Origin: Massilia aurea | GTDB taxonomy: Bacteria > Pseudomonadota > Gammaproteobacteria > Burkholderiales > Burkholderiaceae_D | Length of the DNA stretch: 64,000 nucleotides | Assembly (NCBI RefSeq): GCF_014200505.1 | Contig: NZ_JACHBX010000004.1 | Location: forward strand, 124,001 to 188,000 | Direction: 5' to 3' | Shown here: piece by piece, positions 45,648 through 54,646 of the stretch | Layout: the number at the start of each line of letters is the position of its first letter | How positions within the stretch are numbered: position 1 is the first letter of the stretch | Position numbers and translations under genes: made by a program | The notes under the pieces: model-generated | What the model was told of the DNA's origin: nothing | What the model saw: only the letters and a program-made list of their open reading frames with translations | Databases searched by the model: none

Positions 45648-46046
45648 ATGGGCAGACGTAAGCGTTTGACGTTTTGGGGTGCCGACGAGGATGACGACAG
45701 CTTAGCGCGTGCTGTGATTGCTGGCCTAAAGACAGTGACCGCCGACACTGTGGAGGACTATTACAAGCCCTATGGAGAATACGGCGACGGCAGTTACGCG
45801 ACTGGGGACGTAATCGAAGTTTACGATCTGAAACAACGCCTGCGCTGCCTAATCCGTGCGAACAATGTATTTACGATCCGTTTTGGCGACATCCCAGAGG
45901 AAGTATGGCGAGGCGAGGGGTTTGCAAGTGCACGTGAGTTCCAGGATGTTCATACCCGCTGTCTTCCTCAATACGAACTACATGATGACTTCCTATTCGT
46001 CACCCTGCATTTTCAACTCGTCAAGGTGATGAGTCATGAGTTGTAA
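45648..46046 (+). CDS. ASCH-domain-like protein
   Basis: 132 residues. ATG 45648 has AAGGA nine bases upstream; ATG 45639 is also in frame. The sequence KRLTFWGADEDDDSLARAVI, AGLKTVTADTVEDYY and GDVIEVYDLKQRLRCLIRAN followed by FGDIPEEVWRGEGFASAREF matches the ASCH domain layout (fold related to PUA, thought to bind RNA or modified bases; YqfB is a relative with amidohydrolase activity). Single plus-strand gene between repeat copies 3 and 4. Confidence 0.75.
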   Translation: MGRRKRLTFWGADEDDDSLARAVIAGLKTVTADTVEDYYKPYGEYGDGSYATGDVIEVYDLKQRLRCLIRANNVFTIRFGDIPEEVWRGEGFASAREFQDVHTRCLPQYELHDDFLFVTLHFQLVKVMSHEL

Positions 46047-46076
46047 GGTTTAGTTCGTTGAACTCACCGAAAGAAT

Positions 46077-46190
46077 CCGTCTCGGGTCGGTTCCTGCCGG
46101 TAGTGACCGTCCGTGAATTTCCCAGCCGGGTAACCTGCTAAGCTGACGCGAGCGGCCGGGTTCGGCCAAAACCAGCCGGTCGAGACTGGC
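46077..46190 (+). repeat. cassette-type repeat, copy 4
   Basis: CGTCTCGGGTCGGTTCCTGCC, GGTAGTGACCGTCCGTGAAT, GTAACCTGCTAAGCTGACGC, GGCCGGGTTCGGCCAAAACC. The outermost GTCTCG (46079-46084) and CGAGAC (46181-46186) are perfect complements, different in sequence from the complementary ends of copy 2. It lies between the ASCH-like and SMI1/KNR4-like genes. Confidence 0.8.
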
Positions 46191-46249
46191 AAAAATTCAT
46201 GCTCACGGTGCGCTTCCGGCGAATCGCTCGTCAAGGAATCTGACTGTTA

Positions 46250-46777
46250 ATGAAAACTCTGGAAGAAATACTTTCGCCACCTGCGATTTGCGCTGAGGAG
46301 GACTGGCAGGCGTGGGCCCGCGTCGAGGAACGTCTGGGAACCCGCCTCCCTGCCGATTACAAAGCATTTATCGATGCGTTCGGGTTAGGTTCAATTGATT
46401 CTTTCATCTGGATTTTTTCGCCGTTTACTCGCAACCAGTATGTCAGCCTGGAGCGTAAACTGGAGGTCGTTGGCGATGTCCTTGCACAGTTGGCCCAATG
46501 CGGTGAACAGATCCCATTTCTCTATTTTCCAGCGCCGGGCGGTTTATTTCCTTTCGGATCTACCGACAATGGGGATTCCCTTTACTGGAAGACAGACGGC
46601 GAGCCTGACTTGTGGCCGGTGGTCGTGAATGAAGCGCGCGGTCCGCATTGGGAAATGTACAACCTTTCTATGACAGCGTTTCTATCGCAGGTTCTTAGTG
46701 GCGAGCTTGTTTGTACCGTATTCCCGGATGACATTCCCAGTCACTCGCCAACATTCAAGGCCGCGGACGACGCATGA
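46250..46777 (+). CDS. SMI1/KNR4-family (SUKH) protein
   Basis: 175 residues from ATG 46250. The SUKH signature is visible: WARVEERLGTRLPADYKAFI then DAFGLGSIDSFIWIFSPF, and later IPFLYFPAPGGLFPFGSTDN and GDSLYWKTDGEPDLWPVVV. SUKH proteins are common immunity proteins for contact-dependent and polymorphic toxins, but many stand-alone copies have unknown roles, and no toxin is adjacent here. Single plus-strand gene between repeat copies 4 and 5. Confidence 0.85.
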   Translation: MKTLEEILSPPAICAEEDWQAWARVEERLGTRLPADYKAFIDAFGLGSIDSFIWIFSPFTRNQYVSLERKLEVVGDVLAQLAQCGEQIPFLYFPAPGGLFPFGSTDNGDSLYWKTDGEPDLWPVVVNEARGPHWEMYNLSMTAFLSQVLSGELVCTVFPDDIPSHSPTFKAADDA

Positions 46778-46809
46778 TCGGTAACGCGCCGTGCTCAAGC
46801 ACGCCGACT

Positions 46810-46920
46810 GGTCACTCCGGGTCGGATGCGGCGTATCGCGCCGGTCCCTGCTTTTCATGTTGTCAACCTAGTATGCTGGACCGATAGGGCGGGTTTGGCC
46901 AAAAGCAGACGTCGTGACGG
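46810..46920 (+). repeat. cassette-type repeat, copy 5
   Basis: GGTCACTCCGGGTCGGATGC, GCGCCGGTCCCTGCTTTTCA, TGTCAACCTAGTATGCTGGA, GGCGGGTTTGGCCAAAAGCA. More diverged than copies 2-4, but block order and spacing are kept. It precedes the S41 protease gene by 134 bp. Confidence 0.7.
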
Positions 46921-47054
46921 TCCGGCGCATCGGGTGCGTTACCTCTACAGTAAGTAGGCCACTATTGAAAACCAGCAATCTTCCCAGATATTGAAGAAGT
47001 GACACGACCTTTCTGTTCAGACAACATAAACCGATCGAGGTTTTAAGGGAAGAA

Positions 47055-48158
47055 ATGAAAATATTGCGTTCTATTGGTACCGCCGCTATTGTCGCAGCTA
47101 TCGCTTGTTCGCCTGCTTTCGCGCAATCGGCTGGGGTTTCTAACCAGCGTGACATGCAGATGAACGCCGCGAGCCGTCAGCAGTTGATAGACGCCGTGAT
47201 TAAGGAAGTCAACAACAGCTACGTCTTTCCCGACATGGCGAAAAAGGTCGAAACATCGTTACGCCATCAGCAAAAGCGCGGATTCTATGACGCTATTGCT
47301 AGCGCACAGCAACTGTCCGAAGTGCTGTCCGATGCATTGCAGGCTGCCACTAAAGACCGGCACCTGCGCGTGATGTACAGCGAGGCGGTGATAGCCGGCA
47401 GGAAGTCTTCTGACGAGCGATCGCCCGAGGAAGCCGCCAGTTACCTCGCGATGATGAGGTCGAACAATTTTGGCATAGATAAAATCGAACGGTTACCCTT
47501 CAATATCGGGTATTTGGAACTTGCGCGCTTCGCGCGCGCAAAGGAGATGGCCGAGACGCTGGCCGCCGCAATGACGCTTGTCGCCCATACGGACGCGCTT
47601 GTTATCGACCTGCGCAATAACCGTGGAGGCGATGGAGCCGCAGGACTCCTGTTGGCCAGCTATATGTTTGACAAGCGCACCCAGCTAAACGACTTCTACT
47701 ACCGCGAGGGCAACCGCACTGAACAGCGGTGGACTGCCGATGTCGTCCCCGGCCTGCGCTATGGCGGGACGAAGCCGGTCTATATCCTGACTAGCAAGGA
47801 CACTTTCTCAGCAGCAGAGGACTTCACCTACGCACTCAAGAACCTCAAGCGTGCGACTGTCGTCGGTGAGACCACCGGAGGCGGCGCTAATCAGGGTGAT
47901 AACAAGCGGCTGCTGCCAAACTTTTCACTCTTTGTGCCACTAGGCCGCACAATCAGCCCGGTAACGAAAACAAATTGGGAAGGCGTTGGCGTGATGCCCG
48001 ATATCAGCGTCTGTGCAAGCGATGCTTTGAGAACTGCGCAGCTAGCTATCTTGGCTAATATTGCGGCGTCGGAGAACAATCCTGACGAGCTAGGTCGCCT
48101 AAATGAGCGCATTGGGCAGCTTAGCGAACGCACTACTGGACGCATCACGTGTGGCTGA
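47055..48158 (+). CDS. S41-family (C-terminal processing-like) serine peptidase, exported
   Basis: 367 residues from ATG 47055. Signal peptide MKILRSIGTAAIVAAIACSP ending AFA-Q near residue 24. Then an N-terminal helical domain as in IRBP/tricorn-type S41 enzymes (LIDAVIKEVNNSYVFPDMAK) and the catalytic S41 domain: VIDLRNNRGGDGAAG, and the active-site region YILTSKDTFSAAEDFTYALK (Ser in TFSAAE) followed by VVGETTGGGANQG. No PDZ domain is seen. Acts in the periplasm or outside. It is the largest single gene of the repeat-separated array. Confidence 0.88.
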   Translation: MKILRSIGTAAIVAAIACSPAFAQSAGVSNQRDMQMNAASRQQLIDAVIKEVNNSYVFPDMAKKVETSLRHQQKRGFYDAIASAQQLSEVLSDALQAATKDRHLRVMYSEAVIAGRKSSDERSPEEAASYLAMMRSNNFGIDKIERLPFNIGYLELARFARAKEMAETLAAAMTLVAHTDALVIDLRNNRGGDGAAGLLLASYMFDKRTQLNDFYYREGNRTEQRWTADVVPGLRYGGTKPVYILTSKDTFSAAEDFTYALKNLKRATVVGETTGGGANQGDNKRLLPNFSLFVPLGRTISPVTKTNWEGVGVMPDISVCASDALRTAQLAILANIAASENNPDELGRLNERIGQLSERTTGRITCG

Positions 48159-48199
48159 TCTGAATATGCACGTTGGTAGTTACCTGCTATCTGGATCTG

Positions 48200-48300
48200 A
48201 CGTCCGCTTCAGGTCGGTTGCTGCCTGTCGCGGCCACTGCTAGTTTTCCAATCTGGCAACCTGCTATGCTGGTCTGACAGCGGCATCCTGCCAAGAGGGG
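48200..48300 (+). repeat. cassette-type repeat, copy 6
   Basis: CGTCCGCTTCAGGTCGGTTGC, TGCCTGTCGCGGCCACTGCT, GGCAACCTGCTATGCTGGTC; the final GGCCGGGTT block is replaced by ACAGCGGCATCCTGCC. It ends seven bases before the next gene, so the ribosome-binding site of that gene directly abuts it. Confidence 0.75.
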
Positions 48301-48306
48301 GAATTG

Positions 48307-48573
48307 ATGAGTACAGAGCCAAATAAAAAATTCCTAGGTGTCCTACTTGTTGTTTACTGGGCTGCGGTTGGGTATTTCCCTTTCGTTCTAATATCGTATT
48401 GGCGGGGGTATCGCGCAGCAATCGGCTGTCCACAGGATGGCGACTGCTATGTTCCCGGCTCAGAGCATTTGCTCGGTCTAGAACTGATGATTACGACCGC
48501 AGCGATTCTTTTTTGGCCGCTGGCATCCATCAAGCTGTTTGCAGCTGTGCGAATGATATTTACAAACCGTTAG
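48307..48573 (+). CDS. small membrane protein, 88 aa
   Basis: ATG 48307 has AGAGGGGG five bases upstream. Two membrane segments (about 8-31, FLGVLLVVYWAAVGYFPFVLI; and 56-78, LGLELMITTAAILFWPLASI) flank a loop with two Cys (GCPQDGDC) likely outside the membrane. No family recognised. Last gene of the repeat-separated array. Confidence 0.65.
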   Translation: MSTEPNKKFLGVLLVVYWAAVGYFPFVLISYWRGYRAAIGCPQDGDCYVPGSEHLLGLELMITTAAILFWPLASIKLFAAVRMIFTNR

Positions 48574-48599
48574 AAATACTCATCGGCGGCAGTGCTTAT

Positions 48600-48640
48600 G
48601 TGAGATCTGCTTTGGTCGAAAGCCACCGGCCGAATAGGGC
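48600..48640 (+). repeat. cassette-type repeat, partial copy at array end
   Basis: GATCTGCTTTGGTCGAAAGCCACCGGCCG matches only the opening block of the other copies. No later blocks follow, and core-type genes resume on the opposite strand, so this may mark the right boundary of the array. Confidence 0.5.
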
Positions 48641-48726
48641 GAAGGAACCAGCAGGCCATGTCAAACTTTATCGGCATACCCAGCATGTCGACATCTTTCG
48701 CCTCATAGCAAGGCTAGTGTCGAGCT

Positions 48727-49266
48727 TTATTGTCCGCCCACAGCAGCGCCTGCCGCCAGCATGTCCAGCGCGTACCTGAGCATCCACGTTTCACGCGCAA
48801 TCGACAGCCCCATGTGCGCCGGCTTTGTACCGAGTATCCGCTCATTGTGTTCGATGGCGGCGTCGATATCGATCCAGCGCGGCACCATGCCGTTGGCCAC
48901 CTCGTACGCTTCGGGCGAGGTCGCGCCCAATTCGCCGTCAACGCGGCACAGATAGAAGTGCGAGCGCATGAACAGCACGTCGTAGCCACTTTTCAGCGGC
49001 GGGCGATGTTCGTCCAGATAGCCAACATAACTTTCGACAGCGACGTTGGCGGCGCCCGTTTCTTCCTGCAGTTCGCGGCGCAGGCCGTCGATCGGGTCTT
49101 CGCCCGCATCCAGTCCCCCGCCCGGGAAGCTGTAGTCATCGTAACGACGGGTATAGAGCAGCAGAATGTCGCGGCCGCGCAGGATGATGGCGCGCACGGC
49201 CTGCCGTTCGAATATGGTGCCTTCGAGCGAAACGCCGGGATGGGTCAGTGTATGCAGCAGCGTCAC
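48727..49266 (-). CDS. NUDIX hydrolase
   Basis: 179 residues. GTG 49266 is chosen because CAGGAG lies at the right distance; longer frames lack a ribosome-binding site. The Nudix box is intact: GGGLDAGEDPIDGLRRELQE followed by ETGAANV (G-x5-E-x7-R-E-x2-E-E-x-G). Likely hydrolyses a nucleoside diphosphate derivative; the substrate is not predictable. It lies 79 bp upstream-facing of folK... on the same strand, after folK in transcription is not the case: the gene is downstream of folK, so it may be the tail of the hda-HAD-pcnB-folK operon. Confidence 0.88.
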   Translation of the reverse strand: MTLLHTLTHPGVSLEGTIFERQAVRAIILRGRDILLLYTRRYDDYSFPGGGLDAGEDPIDGLRRELQEETGAANVAVESYVGYLDEHRPPLKSGYDVLFMRSHFYLCRVDGELGATSPEAYEVANGMVPRWIDIDAAIEHNERILGTKPAHMGLSIARETWMLRYALDMLAAGAAVGGQ

Positions 49267-49345
49267 AAAAGCTCCTGGTACTTCGTTAAAGTGGGCGCCG
49301 TGGTGGCAAGGCCGCAACCGGTACGCCGTGACTGTCGCACGGGTG

Positions 49346-49819
49346 TCAGTCGAGTTTGGCGATCGTCTGGCCGGCCACCAGTTGCGCGAAGTCGCGCGCG
49401 GCGCCGTGGCCGGGAATGACGATGTCCGGTGCGATTTCCAGCAGCGGCGCGATCACGAATGCACGTTCGTGCATGCGCGGATGCGGCACAGTCAAGCTGT
49501 CAGTGGCGATCATCTCGTCGCCGTACAGCAGCAGGTCGAGGTCGAGCGTGCGCGGGGCGTTGTGGTACGGGCGCTCGCGGCCATGGGCCTGTTCGATGGC
49601 TTGCATCGCCGCCAGCAGTTCGTGCGCGCCAAGCGAGGTATCCAGGCACGCCACGGCGTTGATGTAATCGTCGCCGCTCGAGTCGATCGGGGCAGTGCGG
49701 TACATGCTGGACGTGTGCAGCAGCATGCCGCCGTCCATGCGCGCCAGGCGCGCGAGCGCGTCGAGCACATTGCCACGCGCGTCGCCCAGGTTCGCACCGA
49801 TGCCGATATAGGCGATCAT
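49346..49819 (-). CDS. folK: 6-hydroxymethyl-7,8-dihydropterin pyrophosphokinase
   Basis: 157-residue HPPK that transfers pyrophosphate from ATP in folate synthesis. It starts MIAYIGIGANLGDARGNV (the usual GSNLG-type motif) and has the signature RPYHNAPRTLDLDLLLYGD, with LTVPHPRMHERAFVIAPLLE near residue 115. ATG overlaps the pcnB stop by four bases, the common pcnB-folK order in proteobacteria. Confidence 0.95.
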   Translation of the reverse strand: MIAYIGIGANLGDARGNVLDALARLARMDGGMLLHTSSMYRTAPIDSSGDDYINAVACLDTSLGAHELLAAMQAIEQAHGRERPYHNAPRTLDLDLLLYGDEMIATDSLTVPHPRMHERAFVIAPLLEIAPDIVIPGHGAARDFAQLVAGQTIAKLD

Positions 49820-51279
49820 TTGCCGCGCATCGCCCGGTACTTGGCTTCTTCGTGCGCCGCGTAGGCAGCGTCGCGGGCCCGGTCTTCAGCGGTCAGGCCG
49901 TCGTCAGGGTCCGGGCCGCGTACGGCGCCGCCGACATCGCCTTCGCCGCCGCTCTTGCGTGGCGCGCGCCGTGGCCGGCGCTTCTTGGCCGGGCCACCTT
50001 CGCGCTCTCGCGAGACAGCCACTTCGACCAGGCGCTCGCGGTCACCACCTTCGGCGGCGTAGAAATCGGTCCACCAGTCGCCGATCTCCATGTCGAGTTC
50101 ACCCGATTCGCAGCGCAGCAGCAGGAAGTCGTAGCCGGCGCGGAAGCGCGGGTGTTCGAGCAGCTTGTACGGCGCGCGGCCGGCGCGGCGCTCGAAGCGC
50201 GGCTGCATGGCCCAGATGTCGCGCATGTCGGTGGCGATGCGGCGCTGCAGGGCAAGGTTCTCGGTTTGCGTTTCGAGCACGTCGTCGGCCGCCAGGTGCA
50301 GGGCAGGGATCGGCGACTCGCCGCCGGCGACATAGGCCGTCCACTTTTCGAGCACCTGGTGCCACAGCAGCGAGGCAAACAGGAAGCCCGGCGAGACGCC
50401 CTTGCCGGCCTTGATGCGGTTGTCGGTGGATTCGAGCGCCAGCGTCACGAACTTCATGCCGATCGGCTGCTCGAGCACAACGTCGAGCAGCGGCAGCAGG
50501 CCGTGGTGCAGGCCGGCCGAGCGCAGTTGCTGCAGGCATGCCAGCGCGTGGCCCGACATGAGCAGCTTGAGCATCTCGTCAAACACGCGCGCGGCGGGCA
50601 CATTGTCGATCAGCGGCGCCATGACGGGAATCGGCGCCAGCGTGGCCTGCTCGATCGAGAAGCCCAGCTTGGCCGCGAAGCGCACGACGCGCAGCATGCG
50701 CACCGGGTCTTCGCGGTAGCGTTCTTCAGGCACGCCGATGATGCGCAGCAGCTTGTTGCGGATGTCTTCCATGCCGCCGTGGTAATCGAGTACCTGCTGG
50801 CTGGCCGGGTCGTAGTACAGGGCATTGATGGTGAAGTCGCGGCGCGCCGCGTCTTCGTGCTGCGGGCCGAAGCTGTTGTCGCGCAGGACGCGGCCATGTT
50901 CGTCCTTCGGCGCGTTGTCGCTGCCGTTGCCGCGGAAGGTGGTCACTTCGAGCAGGTCCTGGCCGAACATCACGTGCACGATCTGGAAGCGCCGGCCGAT
51001 GATGAAGGCGCGCCGGAACAGTTTTTTCACCTGTTCGGGCGTGGCGTCGGTGGCGATGTCGAAGTCCTTGGGTTTGACGCCCAGCAGCATGTCGCGCACG
51101 GCGCCGCCGACGACGAAGGCCTGGTAGCCGGCTTCCTGCAGCGCCTGCGTTACGCGGATCGCGTTGGACGACACGCTGCGCGGGTCGATCCCGTGTTCGT
51201 CGGGGCCGAGGATGACCGGCTCGGTCGGGTCGCGCTGGTCTTTCACACCCAGGATTTTACGGATGAAGGTTTTAATCAT
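49816..51279 (-). CDS. pcnB: poly(A) polymerase I
   Basis: 487 residues from ATG 51279. Adds poly(A) to RNA 3' ends, promoting decay. Class II nucleotidyltransferase motifs: FVVGGAVRDMLLGVKPKDFD then IATDATPEQVK, and RRDFTINALYYD; an N-terminal basic stretch (MIKTFIRKILG) and a long basic/acidic C-terminal tail (GPAKKRRPRRAPRKSG) complete the PcnB pattern and separate it from CCA-adding enzymes. It overlaps the HAD phosphatase stop by eight bases. Confidence 0.94.
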   Translation of the reverse strand: MIKTFIRKILGVKDQRDPTEPVILGPDEHGIDPRSVSSNAIRVTQALQEAGYQAFVVGGAVRDMLLGVKPKDFDIATDATPEQVKKLFRRAFIIGRRFQIVHVMFGQDLLEVTTFRGNGSDNAPKDEHGRVLRDNSFGPQHEDAARRDFTINALYYDPASQQVLDYHGGMEDIRNKLLRIIGVPEERYREDPVRMLRVVRFAAKLGFSIEQATLAPIPVMAPLIDNVPAARVFDEMLKLLMSGHALACLQQLRSAGLHHGLLPLLDVVLEQPIGMKFVTLALESTDNRIKAGKGVSPGFLFASLLWHQVLEKWTAYVAGGESPIPALHLAADDVLETQTENLALQRRIATDMRDIWAMQPRFERRAGRAPYKLLEHPRFRAGYDFLLLRCESGELDMEIGDWWTDFYAAEGGDRERLVEVAVSREREGGPAKKRRPRRAPRKSGGEGDVGGAVRGPDPDDGLTAEDRARDAAYAAHEEAKYRAMRGK

Positions 51280-51946
51280 TGAATAGTTGGATGGTTGGCC
51301 AGCCCTGTTCGCGCGCGTGGCTTGCGAGCGCCTTGCCGGGATTGGTGGCGACCGGGTGAGACACGATCGACAGCAGCGGGATGTCGTTGTGCGAATCGCT
51401 GTAGAAGTAGCTGCGCCCGAAGCTGTCGAATGGCTGCCCCAGGCGTTCGAGCCAGGCGTGCATGTGAACGACCTTGCCGGGGCCCGATGTTGGCGTGCCG
51501 GCCAGGCGCCCGGTGAGCATGCCGGCCGCGTCGAATTCGGGCATCGCGGCGATGTGGTGCTCGACGCCGAAGGCCGCGGCAATCGGCGCCGTGATGAAGT
51601 GGTTGGTGGCGGTGATGATCGCCACCAGATCGCCGGCTGCCTGGTGATCGCGCACGAGCTGGAGGGCCTGCGGCGTGATGGCCGGCTCGATCACTTCGCG
51701 CATATAGCGCGCATACAATGCGTCGAGTTCCGCGCGCGGAAACGCCGCCAGGGTGCCAAGTGCGAATTCGAGGTACTCGACTGGATCGAGGACACCGGCA
51801 TTGTACTGGGCGAAGAAGGCGTCGTTGCGGGCGCGGTAGGCGTCGCCATCGACCGCGCCGACCCGCGCCAGAAATTCGCCCCACTCGTGATCGGAGTCGA
51901 TCGGCAGCAGCGTGTGGTCGAGGTCAAACAGGGCGAGGTTTTTCAT
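51272..51946 (-). CDS. HAD-IB family hydrolase, phosphoserine phosphatase-like
   Basis: 224 residues. Motif I LALFDLDHTLLPIDSD (nucleophile D8, D10), motif II in AIITATNHFIT, motif III Lys in GPGKVVHMHAWL and motif IV in FYSDSHNDIPLL. Such HAD-IB proteins next to hda and pcnB are common in Burkholderiales and are usually annotated as HAD phosphatases of unknown substrate. Start overlaps the hda stop by four bases (ATGA). Confidence 0.92.
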   Translation of the reverse strand: MKNLALFDLDHTLLPIDSDHEWGEFLARVGAVDGDAYRARNDAFFAQYNAGVLDPVEYLEFALGTLAAFPRAELDALYARYMREVIEPAITPQALQLVRDHQAAGDLVAIITATNHFITAPIAAAFGVEHHIAAMPEFDAAGMLTGRLAGTPTSGPGKVVHMHAWLERLGQPFDSFGRSYFYSDSHNDIPLLSIVSHPVATNPGKALASHAREQGWPTIQLFND

Positions 51947-52626
51947 TCTTTGGATTCGAGCGGCAGGTTTTCTTGCAACAGCAGGTCGCGCAGCAGCGGC
52001 AGCGTGACCGGCCGCTGGGTTTCAAGCGAATACTGGTCAAGCGCATCGAGCATCGTCGATAGGGAACGCATGTCGCGTTTGAAATGAGACAACAAATAGG
52101 GTAACACGCTGGCCGACAGCGTCAAACCGCGCGCCTCGGCGGCGTGCGTCAGCGCTTCGATCTTCTGGTCGTCGGACAGGCCGTGGATCTGGTACACCAG
52201 GCCCCAGCCCATGCGCGTGCGCAGGTCTTCGCGCACCTGCAGCACCGCCGGCGGCACGGGCCCGGTACAGACCATGTAGGCGCCGTGCTCGCGGATCTGG
52301 TTGAACAGGGCAAACGCGTCGATCTGGCGCCGGGCACTGAGGCGATGGCAGTCGTCGAGCAGGTACAGCGTGGTGCCGGCGGCATGCACGAACTGGCTGG
52401 CCGGCGCATCGAACGGGATGTAGCGCGCGCCCGGGCTGGCGGCCAGGCCCTGCAGCAGGTGGGTCTTGCCGGCGCCGGTGTCGCCCCACAGATAGGCGAA
52501 ATGCTCGCGCGAGCTGCGCTCGGCGAACAGGTGCATCAGGTGCGTCAGCTCGGCATTGGCCCCGACCTGGAAGGTGTCGAGGCTCTGGGCCGGTTCGGCG
52601 CCTAAATCGAGCACCAGCTGTTTCAT
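51943..52626 (-). CDS. hda: DnaA regulatory inactivator Hda
   Basis: 227 residues from ATG 52626. An N-terminal clamp-binding peptide (KQLVLDL, residues 2-8) is followed by the AAA+ domain with Walker A YLWGDTGAGKTHLL, Walker B TLYLLDDCHRL and an arginine-rich sensor region. With the DNA-loaded sliding clamp it stimulates ATP hydrolysis by DnaA to prevent re-initiation. It is the first gene of an hda-HAD-pcnB-folK operon, divergent from purM, which is a standard arrangement. Confidence 0.94.
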   Translation of the reverse strand: MKQLVLDLGAEPAQSLDTFQVGANAELTHLMHLFAERSSREHFAYLWGDTGAGKTHLLQGLAASPGARYIPFDAPASQFVHAAGTTLYLLDDCHRLSARRQIDAFALFNQIREHGAYMVCTGPVPPAVLQVREDLRTRMGWGLVYQIHGLSDDQKIEALTHAAEARGLTLSASVLPYLLSHFKRDMRSLSTMLDALDQYSLETQRPVTLPLLRDLLLQENLPLESKE

Positions 52627-52816
52627 CGCGAGGGCCGATTCATGCCGGAAGATGGAGGAATGGGCATGCCAGTAAGGATAAGTTTTCGTTGTTATGTACG
52701 TTAAACGGCGCCGATCGGCCCATAAAAGGAATACAGGGGAAGCCGTTTTGCTAAAATAGTGGATTGACCAGTTTCGCCGGTCGCCTCCTATTTTACCGCC
52801 TCCGCTGCCAAATACC

Positions 52817-53860
<1,044 letters not shown>

Positions 53861-53865
53861 CTGCG

Positions 53866-54477
53866 ATGACACCCCTGGCGCCGTCCCTGTCCATTCGCGA
53901 CGAGGAACGGCGCCAGCGGGCCGGCCACGGCGGCGCCGTGGTCTGGATCACCGGCCTGTCCGGCGCCGGCAAGACCACGCTGGCCGACGCACTGCAACGC
54001 ACGCTGTTCGACCTGGGCTGCCAGGTATTCGCGCTCGATGGTGACAAGGTCCGCAATGGGCTGTGCGCCGATCTCGGTTTTTCCCTCCCTGAACGTGCTG
54101 AAAACATTCGCCGCATCGGCGAAGTGGCGCACCTGTTCTGTCAGGCCGGCCAGATCGTGATCGTCTCGGCCATTTCGCCCATGCGCGCAGACCGCGCCCG
54201 CGTGCGCGCGCTGGTGCCGGCGCCGCAGTTCATCGAGGTCTATTGCCGCTGCCCGCTGGCGGTGTGCGAGGCGCGCGATCCGAAAGGGTTGTACCGGCGT
54301 GCGCGGGCAGGGCAGCTGGCGGAGTTTACGGGGATTTCATCGCCGTATGAGGCGCCGGAGGCGGCTGAGGTGGTTGTTGATAGTGCTGCGGCTTCGGTTG
54401 ATGATGGGGTGGGCAAGGTGCTGGCCAGACTGCGGCAGATGAAGATTATCAAGGCCGCCCAATATCAAGGCGAGTAG
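53866..54477 (+). CDS. cysC: adenylyl-sulfate kinase (APS kinase)
   Basis: 203 residues. Walker A GLSGAGKTTLADAL (about 30-43), DGDKVRNGLCADLGFS, ERAENIRRIGEVAHLF and the YCRCPLAVCEARDPKGLYRR motif are those of CysC, which phosphorylates APS to PAPS. It is encoded alone, five bases after purM, not next to cysND, so it could serve sulfate activation for sulfated products as well as assimilation. The last 60 codons use many T- and G-ending codons (GTT, GAT, GTG) unlike the first part, a local shift in composition. Confidence 0.88.
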   Translation: MTPLAPSLSIRDEERRQRAGHGGAVVWITGLSGAGKTTLADALQRTLFDLGCQVFALDGDKVRNGLCADLGFSLPERAENIRRIGEVAHLFCQAGQIVIVSAISPMRADRARVRALVPAPQFIEVYCRCPLAVCEARDPKGLYRRARAGQLAEFTGISSPYEAPEAAEVVVDSAAASVDDGVGKVLARLRQMKIIKAAQYQGE

Positions 54478-54646
54478 ATTTCTGCCCCAGCTTCTTGTTG
54501 GCGTATTTGTTGATGTTGCTGTCTTAAGTTGAATGTTGTTCAGGGCAGCGCAGGATCGACGGCCTTACATCCAGTCCTTGCGCGCATCGATGCACTTTCA
54601 GTGCTGGCAAATAAACGTCTTCAGCTTTTGTTGACTGCCAATGCGC

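Noticed and set aside
44761..48300. Classical integron attC array
   Set aside because: The repeats lack the RYYYAAC / GTTRRRY core sites at their ends and no integron integrase is present in the window; only the one-gene-per-repeat layout is similar.
44761..48640. CRISPR array
   Set aside because: Repeats are about 110 bp, diverged and separated by whole genes, not short identical repeats with short spacers; no cas genes.
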